Below, in pieces: positions 11,551-22,299 of a stretch of DNA of 64,000 nt. The notes under the pieces were generated by a model, which saw only the letters and a list, made by a program, of their open reading frames with translations, was not told the DNA's origin and searched no databases. Each line of letters opens with the position of its first letter. Positions within the stretch are counted from its first letter, which is position 1. The DNA comes from Ctenosaura bakeri (Eukaryota; Chordata; Lepidosauria; Squamata; Iguanidae): assembly GCA_948474755.1 (NCBI GenBank), contig CAOLHI010001669.1, positions 124,001 to 188,000 of the forward strand, written 5' to 3'. The position numbers were made by a program, and so were the translations under genes.

Positions 11551-12369
11551 ACATTTCTCTTGCACCATGTATGTCAAATGCTAGATACGACTGTGGAAGA
11601 GAAGGTAAAAATACATTCGGGCAATGTAAAATTTACAATCAGACTATGTAAAGCAGAATGAACATTAAGACTTATACAAACGAAAATTACTCTGCAATTA
11701 TATACAAATGATTTGGTTTCATTTTCAATTATGGGAGAAAAGCCAAATCAGAACAAAAAAAATCCTATTATTATCACAGAACACCGATGTACTCCCATAG
11801 GACAGTATTATTTTATTTTACAAGTTGCATTGTGTTCTCTTAGTGTAGTACACAATTTTTTAAAATGGTATTTTTGAACTCTAACCTAAAATGTAAACTC
11901 TTCTGAAATTTACAGTGTCACCAGATGTTGCTGATGTTATTATTTGCCCACAAGAAATGAGTTGTCTTCTGAGGCTGAAGGAAACTAAATTTAGCCAAGG
12001 GGAAAAAGCTGTTAAGGGCTTGTCTTTGATCCAGCTATTTTTATCCTCAAAGATTTTCTGATCAACATTTTGCCACAGCTGGCTTTGAAAGGAAAGGTTA
12101 AAACTGTATACTATGTTATTGTCCTTGTGAACTCTCACAAAAAATAACCTTATCGGTAGCTTATTTCCTGAATTTATTAACAGTTTAGTTAGAAGTAGCA
12201 TCTGGGATAGTGATACCTACCTCTACTCTTGTTAGTTGTTCGTGTTGGATAACATTATCTAAGAAAATAGTTAAAACATGCAACAGAGAGATTAGCAACA
12301 AAACCTATATGATTTCACAATACCTTTCAAATAGCGTAACACAGTCTTCCTATCTTTAGTTATTACAGC
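11551..12369. other. Intergenic stretch, nothing recognised
   Basis: AT-rich sequence between the LINE and the next SINE. The 106-codon minus frame at 11881-12201 has no recognisable motif. Confidence 0.5.
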
Positions 12370-12603
12370 TTTGTTGTTGAGTACTTTCAAGTTGTTTTTA
12401 ACTTATGGACATCCTAAGATGACCCTATCATTAGATTTTCTTGGCAAGATTTTTTCAGAGGGGATTTGCTGTTGCCGTCCTCTGAGGCACAGGAGTGTGA
12501 CTTTTCCAAGGCCAACCAGTGGGTTTCCATGGCTGAGCATGGATTCAGACCCTATTTTCCCAGAATTTTATTCCAATATACACACCACTACACCACACTG
12601 GCT
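12370..12603 (-). mobile_element. tRNA-derived SINE with BovB-type tail
   Basis: The (TTG)n-type end at 12371 and the 'tttcaagttgtttttaacttatgg' tail mark the 3' end. The head at 12590-12603 reads 'agccagtgtggtgtagtgg' on the minus strand. The middle has the usual 'ttttcttggcaagattttttcagag' block. It abuts the MITE at 12612. Confidence 0.85.
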
Positions 12604-12611
12604 CTCACCTA

Positions 12612-12791
12612 GACCATTTCCACACAAGACTGTTATGGCACTATGATTCCACTTTCAATATCCTATGGAATCCTGGGGTTTGCAGTTTATGGAGAGGCCG
12701 GCCGGTCCCTCCCTAAACTGCAAACCCCAGGATTCCACATGTTGTTGAAAGTGGAATCATGGCGCTATAACAGTCTCATGTGGAAAGGGCC
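12612..12791. mobile_element. Palindromic MITE, 3-bp TSD (CTA)
   Basis: The element is 180 bp. The two arms are inverted copies meeting at a 'ggccggccggtccc' centre, with several arm mismatches. Both ends are flanked by CTA (12609-12611 and 12792-12794). Same family as 18663-18842. Confidence 0.85.
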
Positions 12792-15027
12792 CTATTAACA
12801 GCTACAGTTGGCCTAAATCCAATGTTAGTCCCAACTAGAATAAGCTCATTGCATCAGTGGAACTTACATAAGTGTTGGCTTTAAAAGTTCCCATTGATTA
12901 AATGGATCTACTCTATTTGGAGGTAGTAACTGGATTTAGTCTAAGAATTTCTACTATTTTTCAAATTTTTCCCTGTTATTTTTGGACAGTAAATAATTCT
13001 GCATTTAAAAATTATATGTCCAGCACACATGCAGTTTGATTCCATAAATTTTATCCGTACTGTGAAACATCAGATACTACTAGTAAATCATCTGTTTACA
13101 GCCTCACCCTACCAGAGTGACGTATCTCCTGCTGTAGGTTTTGAACATTAAGAATAGAAAAAAAGATTTTTAATGACTATTATTACAGTATTGCTGTTTT
13201 ACTATCAGGGCCGAGAAAAGGCTCTTACGGGATTTTCTGCCTCCTGTGCCAAAATAACTTGGCCAGTTTGAGTTTCTGTGTACCTTGCTTGATACTGTGT
13301 GCCTAAGGAGGTTGTCTTTTGCTGTTCCTCAGGCAGACAAATGGGTTTGGACTTGTCTTGTATATTTAAAGCACAGAGATCTATGTTCCTATATTTCTAG
13401 CTCCGTAGTTCTTTATAGATCTCCATGTCTTTAAAAGCAAGGAAGTTTGCCAAAAATAACAGTAGTAGAACCAAGTAGAGAGGGAAACAGGATGAGACAT
13501 AAAGGCTCATAGACTCCAGCTGTCCTGATTTGGCAGTCCCGATAAAACCATACCATTTCAGCTACTTTTAAAATTTCACAGTTTCTCTCTCCTTCTCCCA
13601 CTTTCTCCCTTTGTCTTCAGCTTACTTCAATTGCTGCAAACTGAGCTCAAAGTGAAAAAGTAGTTTGCACTCACTTAACTCTGCAAGGGGGAGAGGAGAA
13701 AGAATTCTGCCCTTCCCAGTAGGCTCAGGCAAAAGGAAATTGAAACAGCCTTTCCTAACTAGTGTGCTCTTCTCCATTGCCCTCTTGTTCACGCTCTGAT
13801 GTTGCTTGGCTACACATATCCTAGTTTTCATCTGCAAAATGCTGGAAGGTTATGAAGACTGGCACCCTACTCCCCCCCCACTCCATAAAATATGACAAAA
13901 ATACAACAAGATAAATCTATTGTTCACTGTAAAATATGACATTATGAAGTATCTTTATATTGATATTTTAAAGTACAAAAGGAAATGTTTTGTACTACAC
14001 TACAATTGGTGTAGTTTTTTCAGCATTACTCAAAGCAGGAGACTTTCGGCATGGTCACACAACAGATGATGAGTAATCTGAGGACTGGGAAATTTTAGTC
14101 TGATGTGATGAAATATATTTGTGTGTCAGGTAAACTTGCTTTGCAGCTTCACTTCAGCCAGGGATGCCTTTACCATTAGATACACTGAGGTGGCTGCCTA
14201 AGGCAGAAGACTTTGAGTGTCCTGAAAGGGTATCAAAGCATTAGCGATTTGATTAATTACTGTTCTTTTATATGTACTGCCAGGCTGCGGTCCTGGAGCG
14301 AGGAAGATAACTCATGTGATTTTCAATCTCATGTATCAAAATAATTTGGCTGGGCTGCCATACTATGGACCTTGATTTGGATGGATGATGACCACCATTT
14401 CCTGCTGTGTATCAGGCAGCAAAATATCTTGCCTGGCACTGACTTCAAAAGTTTGCATACCAGAAATTTCATGGATATAAATTTTTAAAGAAGACAAAAC
14501 TGACTCTCCCAATACTGCCAGAAGCAAAACCTGTATTAATTAACTGAATTTATTCTGTTATCCCCACTAACTGCTGTTGAAATTCAATGTTACTGTTCAG
14601 ATTCAATGTTAGTTAATTATTCTTAATTACTATTACCTCAAATTGCTGCTGTTGTAATCCACCAATTCCCACTTATTGCTGTTGTGATTACCTCCTATTA
14701 CTGTTTGGGATTAATGTTAATGAATTATACTTAATCCAGTTACTGCTTTTGGGTAATATAAAAAGTGTGGCCAAGCAGTTTTTAAACCAAATACTGGGGA
14801 AAAACTATCAGAAGCTGGGAAACAGAGTTTGATTCAATCATCCCATAGAGATAAAAGTGAAAATGTTTCCGATTCTCTCAGTGGAGAAAAGGTGGAAATG
14901 ATACCTCTTCAAGTGGGCCAAATGTGTCAGGAGGTTGCTGAAGGTTACAATATTTGTTTCTAAAGGATTTTGTAGCACTTCTGAGACTGAGACAAATAAG
15001 TTGCTAGCATAAGCTTTCATATACTAA
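12792..15027. other. Intergenic stretch; repeat copy B and minor fragments only
   Basis: Holds repeat copy B (listed separately). It also holds two short related pieces near 13240 and 14325 ('caaaataacttggcc' and 'caaaataatttggct'), and a stretch at about 14520-14760 where 'attactgctgttgtaat'-like words recur loosely, possibly a decayed tandem array. No coding exon recognised. Confidence 0.45.
13517..13830 (+). repeat. Dispersed repeat, copy B (uninterrupted)
   Basis: Continuous counterpart of copy A at 2389-3110; it lacks the 419-bp MITE. Family not recognised. Confidence 0.65.
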
Positions 15028-15168
15028 AGCCCATTTCCACACTAGCTTGTTATAGTGCTATTAATCCTCTTTCAATATCCTATGGAATCCTGGGGTTCCA
15101 GTTTAGGGAGAGGCCTTTGAGGCCCCTGCTAAACTGCAGACCCCAGGATTCCATACGATGATGAAAGT
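15028..15168. mobile_element. Truncated copy of the palindromic MITE
   Basis: The left arm (agcccatttccacactag..., 'caatatcctatggaatcctgggg') and most of the right arm are present. The right end is lost in a poly-T run at 15169-15180. Confidence 0.75.
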
Positions 15169-15789
15169 AATTTTTTTTTTTGCCTTCTCTGTGCTAGTTG
15201 TTCTTATTCCTGCTTCTTGGCTTATCTTTTAAGTTATTTATTTTGTAAATATTCACAAATGTTGTATCCATTCTAAAAAGAACAACATTTCTACCTAAGA
15301 CTAAAACAACAGGAATAACATACTGAATGCAACATATGTTGCTATATTTCCCTTACTTGCAATTTATGGCACCGATTTTTGGAGTGCTTGGGTTTAAGGG
15401 TAAATACAGATACAATGTATATAACAGAAACCTAGTGGGGGAAAAACAGTAGGATATGGTCATCTTCAGATACAGACTCTATAGTAAGCATAGGGAAAGC
15501 TGAACTGGTAGTGGTGTTGTTCTGCATATTGAGGAAGGACATTGTTAAAAGCTTGAAAAGGTCAAATCTCTCTAGGATGCTTAGGGCTGATTCAAAATCC
15601 CAGGTCAGAAAGGAAAGTGCAGAGTCCAATAAGTCATCAGTATAGCTAATGAGGTACATGAAGGAAACTATCAGTGATAAAAATATTTCCTTCAGGAATC
15701 TCAAATTCTTGCCTAAATAAAGTGAACTTAAAAGAACACAGGCTTGCACAAAAGAAGAAAAAAAGAAAAAATAGGGATGCAAAAAAGGA

Positions 15790-17440
15790 TACTATTTATT
15801 TATTGTATTTATATCCTTTCTCCCAGTATGGGATTCAAGGCAACTTGCAACCATCTAAAAACTAAACTTCAGTACAATAACACCCACAAAAAACTAATAC
15901 AAAATTTAAAATACAGTTAAATCAAACTTCTATTTTAAAAAATACAACTTAAAAGCAATTTTAAAAACATATTTAAAACATAATAAAATAGAAATACAAT
16001 ATCCCCACCATCCCATTAAAAGCTCCATCTGCTGCAATGTATTAAAAACTAAATGCTTCACTAAATGAAAAAGTCTTTATCTGCCAGTGGAAAGAGCAGA
16101 CCAACCAGACCTCCTGAGGAAGGGAGCTCCATAACTTGGAAGTAGCCACTGAGAAGGCTCACTCTCATATCCTTGCCAAATGTGCCAGTGATGGTGGTAG
16201 GACTGAAAGAAAGCCCTTCCTTGCGGATCTTAGAGCTCAGGCAAGCTCATATAGGCCAATACTTTTTTTCAAATAGTCTGAACCCAAGAGATTTAAAGCT
16301 TATAACCAGCACTTTGAATTCTGACCAGTAACAGATCAGCAGCCAGTGAAATATTTCAGCAAAGGGGTTGTACTTGCCCCAGTCTGCAACCTGGCTATAG
16401 CATTTTTGTACCCGATGAAGTTTCCAAACAGTTATCAGCACCTTACAGTGTGCATTACAACAATCCAAATGGGATATAATCAAGGCATGTGTCACCACAG
16501 CCAGATCTGACATCTGAAGGAGTAAGCACAGCTGGCACAGCAGTTTCAACTATGCAAATACATTCCTGGCCACTGCCAAAAACTAAGCATCCTGGCTCAG
16601 ATCTGAGTCTGGCAGTATACCCAAGCTGTGAACTTGAGATTCTGAGTAATTTCTCTCAAAGCCTTCATGTAGATGTAAAATAGCATGAGGGACAAAAATA
16701 AACACTGAGGGATACCACGGGCCAATGGGCATGAATCTCTCAGTATCACCTTGTGAGTTCATCTCTCCAAGAATGGGTGCAAAACAGTGCTTCCCAATCC
16801 CTATATCAGAAAGGTTGCTCAAAAGGATACCATGGTTGATAGTATCAAAAGCTGCTAAAAGATCCAGCAGAACCAACAGGGGCAGACTCTCTCTCTCCAG
16901 TTCACTGTAAAGGTCATCTACCAATGTGACTAAAGCTGTCTCACTCCCATAGACTTGAAGCGAGATTGAAATGGGTCTAGATAATCTGTTTTTTTCAGGA
17001 ACACCTAGAACTTATCCAAAAAAGGATATAGAAGATTGGCCAGTAGTTAGCCAATGTCGCTTTATTCAGAGAAGTGGCTTTTGTTTTTGTTTTAGTAGAG
17101 ACGTCACCACATCTCCTTTGAGACAAGATGGAACTCTTCCTTGCTGCAATGAAGCATTCACTGCGGCTGCTACTTGTGCAGCCAAGTCTCCTTGAGGCTG
17201 TTTTTATAAACCAGGAAGGGCTTACAAAGGCGAGGGCCTTTCCAAGGATCCAGTCCACATCCTCAGGTTGCACAAACTGAAGCATATCTAATAACATGAG
17301 ATGAACCAGGGGCCATGTTCTGATTGCTAGAGAGCTTGGTTGAGAATGCAGCTGCACTCATGCCCTAGTGGTGGGATTCCTAAAAGCACGTAGTTGGCCA
17401 CTGTGTAAACACAATGTTGAATTGCTCCTCAATCTACTCT
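15790..17440 (-). pseudogene. Dead L2-like LINE, reverse transcriptase to 3' end
   Basis: Read on the minus strand, it encodes a decayed L2-type reverse transcriptase. An LLVLLDLLAAFDTINHG-like motif lies around 16826-16878, and a DLAVVTHALIISHLDCCNA-like segment at about 16450-16520. An 'FKVLVISFKSL'-like segment lies near 16290-16330, and a C-terminal 'LWSSLPQEV...F..KTFF' segment near 16060-16140. The 3' non-coding end (15790-15990) has the 'tttatatcctttctcccagtatgggattcaaggc' block seen at L2-like 3' ends. Frames are broken; not functional. Confidence 0.75.
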
Positions 17441-17572
17441 ACCATGGCTATTGTTATATGCTTACAAAGACATTTTGTATAACTTAAGGTGTATGTGGAA
17501 TTATCACGATTGCACTTTTTGGACTTTTCATGATCAATTTCTCAAAAGCAACAATGTATTGACCCATTCCCA

Positions 17573-17752
17573 GGTTAGTTCTGCACTAGACTGTTATAGT
17601 GCTATTATTCTACTTTCAACAGCCTATGGAATCCTGGGCTTTGCAGTTTAGGGAGGGGCCTCAAAGGCCCCTCCCTAAACTGCAAAGCCCAGGATTCCAT
17701 AGGCTGTTGAAAGTAGAATAATAGCACTATAACATCTAGTACAGAAATGGCC
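17573..17752. mobile_element. Palindromic MITE, 3-bp TSD (CCA)
   Basis: The element is 180 bp, with near-perfect inverted arms in the inner part ('caacagcctatggaatcc' mirrored by 'ggattccataggctgttg'). CCA flanks both ends (17570-17572 and 17753-17755). The outermost left bases have diverged. Confidence 0.85.
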
Positions 17753-18224
17753 CCAGATGGATTGATTCAATCAAGGAAGCCACAACTCTGAGACCATTTC
17801 TGCACTACCTTGCTATAGTACTATTATTCTACTTTCCACCGCCTGTGGAATTCTGGGGTTTGTAGTTTTCTGAGGCCCAAGAGCTCCCTGGCTGAGAATT
17901 GTAAAGGCCCCTCCCTAAACTGCAAATCCCAGGATTCCACAAGATGTTGAAAGTGGAATAGTAGCACTATAACAGGGTAGTGCAGAAATGGTCCCAGATG
18001 GATTGATTCAATCAAGGAAGCCACAACTCTGAGACCATTTCTGCACTACCCTGCTATAGTACTATTATTCCACTTTCCACATCCTGTGGAATTCTGGGGT
18101 TTGTAGTTTACTAAGGCCAAAGATCTCTCTGGCTGAGAATTCTCCCTAAACTGCAAACCCCAGGATTCCACAAGATGTTGAAAGCGGAATAGTAGCACTA
18201 TAACAGGGTAGTGCAGAAATGGCC
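17753..18224. repeat. Tandem duplication of a MITE plus flank (about 241-bp and 231-bp units)
   Basis: Unit 1 (17753-17993) and unit 2 (17994-18224) each consist of a 39-bp flank (from 'ccagatggattgattcaatc' to 'ccacaactctga') followed by a complete palindromic MITE (17792-17993 and 18033-18224). Each MITE has the spacer-type interior with 'gctccctggctgagaatt'. TGA flanks the elements (17789-17791, 18030-18032, 18225-18227). The shared flank shows that segment duplication, not two transpositions, made the pair. Confidence 0.85.
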
Positions 18225-18335
18225 TGAGTTTGTAAGACCTGTTGATGTCTGTTCATGATGCCAGGGTTCATGAAGATCTTTCATTCATAGCGTTGCCATA
18301 AGTCAAAACTGCCTTGACAGCAAAGAACAACAACA
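18225..18335 (+). mobile_element. BovB/RTE-type 3' tail fragment
   Basis: 'gagtttgtaagacctg...gccataagtcaaaactgccttgacagcaaagaacaacaac' matches the end of the LINE at 11450-11545. The 'gattgattcaatcaaggaagccac' flank just upstream belongs to the same tail, so the MITE pair sits inside it. Confidence 0.65.
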
Positions 18336-18662
18336 AAAAAGACTGAAGAAAAACAAAAACCAGAATTAACCCCCCCCATTCTCTCTTTAGAACAGGTTTA
18401 AACTCAGGGAAGTCCAGCTTCCGTCCTTCAAGGCTCTGCTGTCAAAGTCGAGGTCTGCAGCCCGGTGCTGGTCCCTCAGGGGTTGGTCGCCAGTCTGCAG
18501 CAAGTGCCCTGGAATGAAAGTCAACTGTCACCGTTGGGCACATATAGGGTATCGGACCCTGGCCCATTAGATCTTTTTTTTTAACAAAAATTGCCAGTCT
18601 CTCCCCTCAGAGAGCTCAAAAGTATGAAAGCTGACATCATTCTGTCAGAGAGGCTCCACTCA

Positions 18663-18842
18663 GGCCATTTCCGCACTAGCCTGTTATAGCGCGATGATTC
18701 CACTTTCAACATCGTCTGGAATCCTGGGGTTTGCAGTTTCGGGAGGGGCCGGCCGGCCCCTCCCGAAACTGCAAACCCCAGGATTCCAGACGATGTTGAA
18801 AGTGGAATCATCGCGCTATAACAGGCTAGTGCGGAAATGGCC
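18663..18842. mobile_element. Perfect 180-bp palindromic MITE in the RASGRP1 promoter region, TSD TCA
   Basis: The two 90-bp arms are exact reverse complements with no spacer, centred at 18752/18753 within 'ggggccggccggcccc'. TCA flanks both ends (18660-18662 and 18843-18845). Terminal sequence GGCCATTTCCGCACTA. It carries CpGs and lies about 430 bp upstream of the RASGRP1 start codon. It codes for nothing; identical frames on both strands are a trivial result of the palindrome. The 3-bp duplication and fold-back form suggest a PIF/Harbinger-like or Chapaev-like MITE; superfamily unproven. Confidence 0.93.
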
Positions 18843-19272
18843 TCAGAGAGAGAGAGAGGAGACCACGGCCCGTTCCGCACCTGGAGAGGGAGAGGGATTT
18901 GGCAGGCGAGCCGTTTCTCAGTCGTACCCAAAGCAGAGGAAACAAACACACACAGGATCTGGTGGCGGCGGCGGGACGCTCGCGACCTTTCCTCGCAGGG
19001 GACTGAGGCGGGGGGGGAAGCGCCACTTCCTCGAGCGGACAAAAGTTCTGACTAGCTCCGCCTCCCGCGCTTCTCCCCCCCCTTTTTTTTTGTCTTTTCT
19101 TTTTCGGCTCTTCTGCGAAGCGCGCGGGCCAGCTGCGAGCCTTCTCGTGAGCCGGCGCGCCAGCGGAGGGCGCGAGGCCAGCAATGCGCCGGCGGGTTCG
19201 CGCGAGGCGCTCGGCGGGACCCCCGCAAGCGACCCCACGGGGCTAAGGTGAACGACGCCCCCCCCCGCCGCC
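18843..19272 (+). promoter_or_regulatory. RASGRP1: RASGRP1 CpG-island promoter and 5' UTR
   Basis: Base composition changes abruptly to GC- and CpG-rich sequence between the upstream MITE and the first coding exon, while flanks are AT-rich. No TATA box is visible. A GC-box-like 'ctccgcctcccgc' lies near 19056-19068 and an ETS-like core (acttcctc, 19025-19032, GGAAGT on the other strand) upstream. An in-frame TGA at 19249-19251 shows that the coding frame cannot extend further 5'. The transcription start cannot be fixed from sequence. ETS control would fit the lymphoid expression known for RASGRP1, but that is inference. Confidence 0.75.
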
Positions 19273-19304
19273 ATGGACGCCACAGAAAGCGGGAGCCCGA
19301 GCCT
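19273..19304 (+). CDS. RASGRP1: RASGRP1 coding exon 1 (start codon, residues 1-10 and part of 11)
   Basis: RASGRP1 is a diacylglycerol- and calcium-regulated guanine nucleotide exchange factor that loads Ras with GTP at membranes, notably downstream of the T-cell receptor. This exon supplies only the short, poorly conserved N-terminus (MDATESGSPS plus two bases). The start sits in an ideal Kozak context (gccgccATGG) with an in-frame TGA 24 bases upstream. The exon ends with CT before a consensus donor GTAAGT at 19305 and joins exon 2 in phase to make Leu11. Assignment rests on in-frame joining to exons 2 and 3, whose products match RASGRP1, and on the CpG-island position. Other, non-coding or alternative first exons cannot be excluded. 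Confidence 0.8.
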
Positions 19305-19439
19305 GTAAGTCCGCAAAGAGGTTGCGCCCTCCCGCCCCATCACGCCGCTCCTGAGGCTTCTTTTTCTCATGCCTGGGCCGGCGGGACCGCTTCTGCCCCT
19401 TCCTCTCTCGCCCTACCTTTCTTCTGTGCTTGTTTTCTG

Positions 19440-19619
19440 GGCCGTTTCCGCACTAGCCTGTTGTAGCGCGATGATTCCACTTTCAACCTCCTCTGGAATC
19501 CTGGGGTTTGCAGTTTCGGGAGGGGCCGGCCGGCCCCTCCCGAAACTGCAAACCCCCGGATTCCAGAGGAGGTTGAAAGTGGAATCATCGCGCTACAACA
19601 GGCTAGTGCGGAAACGGCC
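19440..19619. mobile_element. Near-perfect palindromic MITE in RASGRP1 intron 1, TSD CTG
   Basis: The element is 180 bp, with CTG on both sides (19437-19439 and 19620-19622). The arms are reverse complements with a single mismatch (right arm 'aaacccccgg' against the expected 'aaaccccagg'). It begins 135 bp after the exon 1 donor. Arm-specific variants (tgttgtagc, caacctcctctgg) are mirrored in the other arm and differ from the 18663 copy. Confidence 0.93.
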
Positions 19620-20104
19620 CTGGAGGGACGTTACGATGAATAAGATGGGAAAAAGCTTCGCGCTTTTCATTTTCGGGGGGAAGGACCAGTATGAAAGCGG
19701 TAGAAGACAAAAGTGTCCCTCCCCAGGACGGGGGGGGGGAAAGAGCGGGCTGAGGGTGGCGTTAAAAGAAAAAGAGAAAAAAAAGTCATTCTAAAAGCAA
19801 AAGTGAAAACGGCGGGCTTGCTAATCTTTACAAAGTTGGCTTTAAACTAAGAAGTTGTCCCTCGCTGTTGGGGGGATCAGGAGTTCCAACCATGGACTGC
19901 TCCTTTCTTTAGTTAAATGTGGTCCAGACACTTCTCTCTCTCTCTCCTTTTTAGTAAATGTGGAGTAGGCAGGTAGGAAGTAATGCCTAATAACATTATA
20001 TCCCATTATTTCACACATTAGTGTGAGGTGGGTGCTCTTACACGGTCTCTAATTTTCACAAAGGGTGAGGGGGGGAGAACAGAAGGCTAGAAGAGAGGTG
20101 TCTA

Positions 20105-20402
20105 AGAATTAAGAGTGAAAGAATAATAATAAAAATGAATATAATGAAAATAAGAATTGAAGATACGTAACAAAAATGTATAAGTTGTATGAACGGAACA
20201 AACTGAACAAGTTTATGATTTTAGGGGAAGGGAAAAACAATAATATAAGTTTGCATTGTTTAAAAGAAGGAAAATTTTTTTGTTTTGTTTTGTTTGTTTT
20301 TTTGTTTTTTTAATTCACCGTTATGTATAACACATGGTGTTTTATTTTTCGTTTGTTTTTGTGTTATAGTTTAATAAAATTTTAAATAATAATAAAAAAA
20401 AA
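20105..20402 (+). mobile_element. 5'-truncated L1-type 3' end with 16-bp target-site duplication
   Basis: An insertion of about 298 bp ends in 'aataaaattttaaataataat' and an A-run. It is flanked by a perfect direct repeat agaagagaggtgtcta at 20089-20104 and 20403-20418. The A-rich tail and long duplication are the signature of target-primed reverse transcription by an L1-type machinery. The perfect duplication suggests a fairly recent event. Confidence 0.88.
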
Positions 20403-21685
20403 AGAAGAGAGGTGTCTAGCTGTGGTAAATGACTGTGGGCTTTGCTGTAAATACTGTGTTTGTGGGTAGAAGTCGAAAAGTTTCCTCAAGACACAAGACA
20501 TGGATCACATGAACACCAACCCCCCTTTGTTACCCTGTACCTGGGTTAGTCAGGTTGGCTGAGGAAACAGAAGGCGCCACCAGCCATTTCCTGCAGTGGT
20601 TTAACATGGGGCAAAAGAAAAAGGTTGCACTTTCCCTTGGCCCTCCCTGCTCCTGGAGGCTACATGTGTGAAGGGGAATTCAGGCCTGAGAAAAGGCATT
20701 CTGTAGTGTGCTGGGCTCTGTGATGGTTACTCCATGCACACAACCATTGGTTCTTTACATCTTTATCTCTTACACATGGGGGTGATATGCTTGCCGGGTA
20801 AAATAAGGGGCAGGCTTTCTGGCCCTTTAACGGTTGTGGAGAACTGGGAACTTCAGGTGTCACTTGTGTGTTACAACAGCTGCAGAAATTCCCACTTCAC
20901 AACAATGAAAGGCCTTTCCCTCCTTTCACCTGGCAACTATATGGTATTTGGATGTAACAGTGAATCATGTTTATGTTGCATGAAGGAGCTTCAGCAAGCC
21001 TCAGGGTCATGTGCCCCATCCTGCTCTCTGTTGTGACTTTAAGGATGATCTTGGAAGCTTCCACTTCTGTTTTAGATTAACCACACTTTAGTCATCTAAC
21101 TACAGTTTCTGGCAGGGCTGGGGAACCTGTGGTCTTCCAGAAGTTTTGGAATGGGATCAGTGGGAGCTTTTCTGTTTGTTGAGTGGTATGTTGGGCACCA
21201 ATTAATATACTTTAAACTGAATGGTATGATGCTTTGATAAATCTATTTTATGTGGCACTTTATACAGTAGCTCACAACTGTATGTCTACAGATGTTATCA
21301 GGCTACAGTGAAAGGAGGCTTCAGCCAGTATGGCCAATGGTTAGCAATTGAAGAAGTTGAGTCTAGTAGACCTAAGTTTGGGAACCACTAGGTAAATGTA
21401 ATCAGTAACTAAATAAAGTATGATTAGTTGACAGAAGCCAAGTTCAAACCATAGTTAAAATTGAACCATATTATCATCAGTGGTATTGAAAGCTGCTGAT
21501 ATAGCAGATATTTTCTCACACAGCAAACAAGACTAAGTGCTATTTCTGGGATAGCAGCAGGACAAGAGTGTTCTGGAGGCTTGGCATACCTCAGATGGTG
21601 TTACCCCAGCCATTATCACTGAACAATGAGTCTGCCTAGATAAGGCAGGCAGCAAACGTTAGTCAGATGCTGGAAGCAACATCTA

Positions 21686-22071
21686 CAGTCAGCCTTCTGC
21701 ACTTGCGGGTTTCACTTTTGCGAATGTGGTTATTCACGAGTTATTTACTGTCAGCTCTGCTGTCTCCCCATGCCATTTTTAATAGGGACTGCAAGCTATG
21801 TGAGACTGAGAAACTCCAAAGGAGGCTTGTAAGTCCCTGTTAAAAATGGTGTGGGGCAGCAGTGGATGTGGCAGTAAGCTCCACCAGCCACCCACTTCTG
21901 CCTTGTGAAGGAACCCTGATGCCTCAAAGGAATCCACAGTGGATTGAATATGGTGATTGTACTTTTTGTGTGTGTTAAATATGGTTCAGGAGGGCCTAGA
22001 GTTATTCATCATTTTTTCACTTTCATGGGAGTCCTGTGCCCCTAACCCTAGCAAATGTGGGGGGATGACTG
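21686..22071. mobile_element. TA-flanked MITE, Tigger/mariner-like ends
   Basis: The left end 'cagtcagccttctgcacttgc' and the inverted right end 'cagtcatccccccacatttgc' are terminal inverted repeats, with TA on both sides. It is closely related over its full length to 43433-43816 (384 bp), including 'gccatttttaatagggactgc' and 'gttattc'. No transposase. Confidence 0.85.
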
Positions 22072-22299
22072 TATATCACATTCTGTGGAAAAGACACCCA
22101 AGTCATCGTGGAGACTCTGCCCTGCTTTCTGGATGCTTCACTACTGACAACATTTTGACTACTGTTTTTGTGATTCCCTTTGCTGGCCTTGGTTTTCCTG
22201 GCTACTGACTGATTCCTTGGCTGAACTGCTGATTATTCACATGGCTTCTGTCCTTTGCTTGTTGAGTTATGATGGGTGTAGTAAGGTCTGTATTCTGAT

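Noticed and set aside
18581..19794. Several open frames of 66-185 codons on both strands around exon 1, with the same peptide appearing on + and -
   Set aside because: The shared peptide comes from the perfect palindromes, and the rest is stop-poor GC-rich promoter sequence. Only the short ATG exon at 19273 joins a conserved gene.
22040..22055. Telomere-like 'ccctaaccctag'
   Set aside because: Only about two units, and the same words recur at the ends of related MITEs (23740, 43788).
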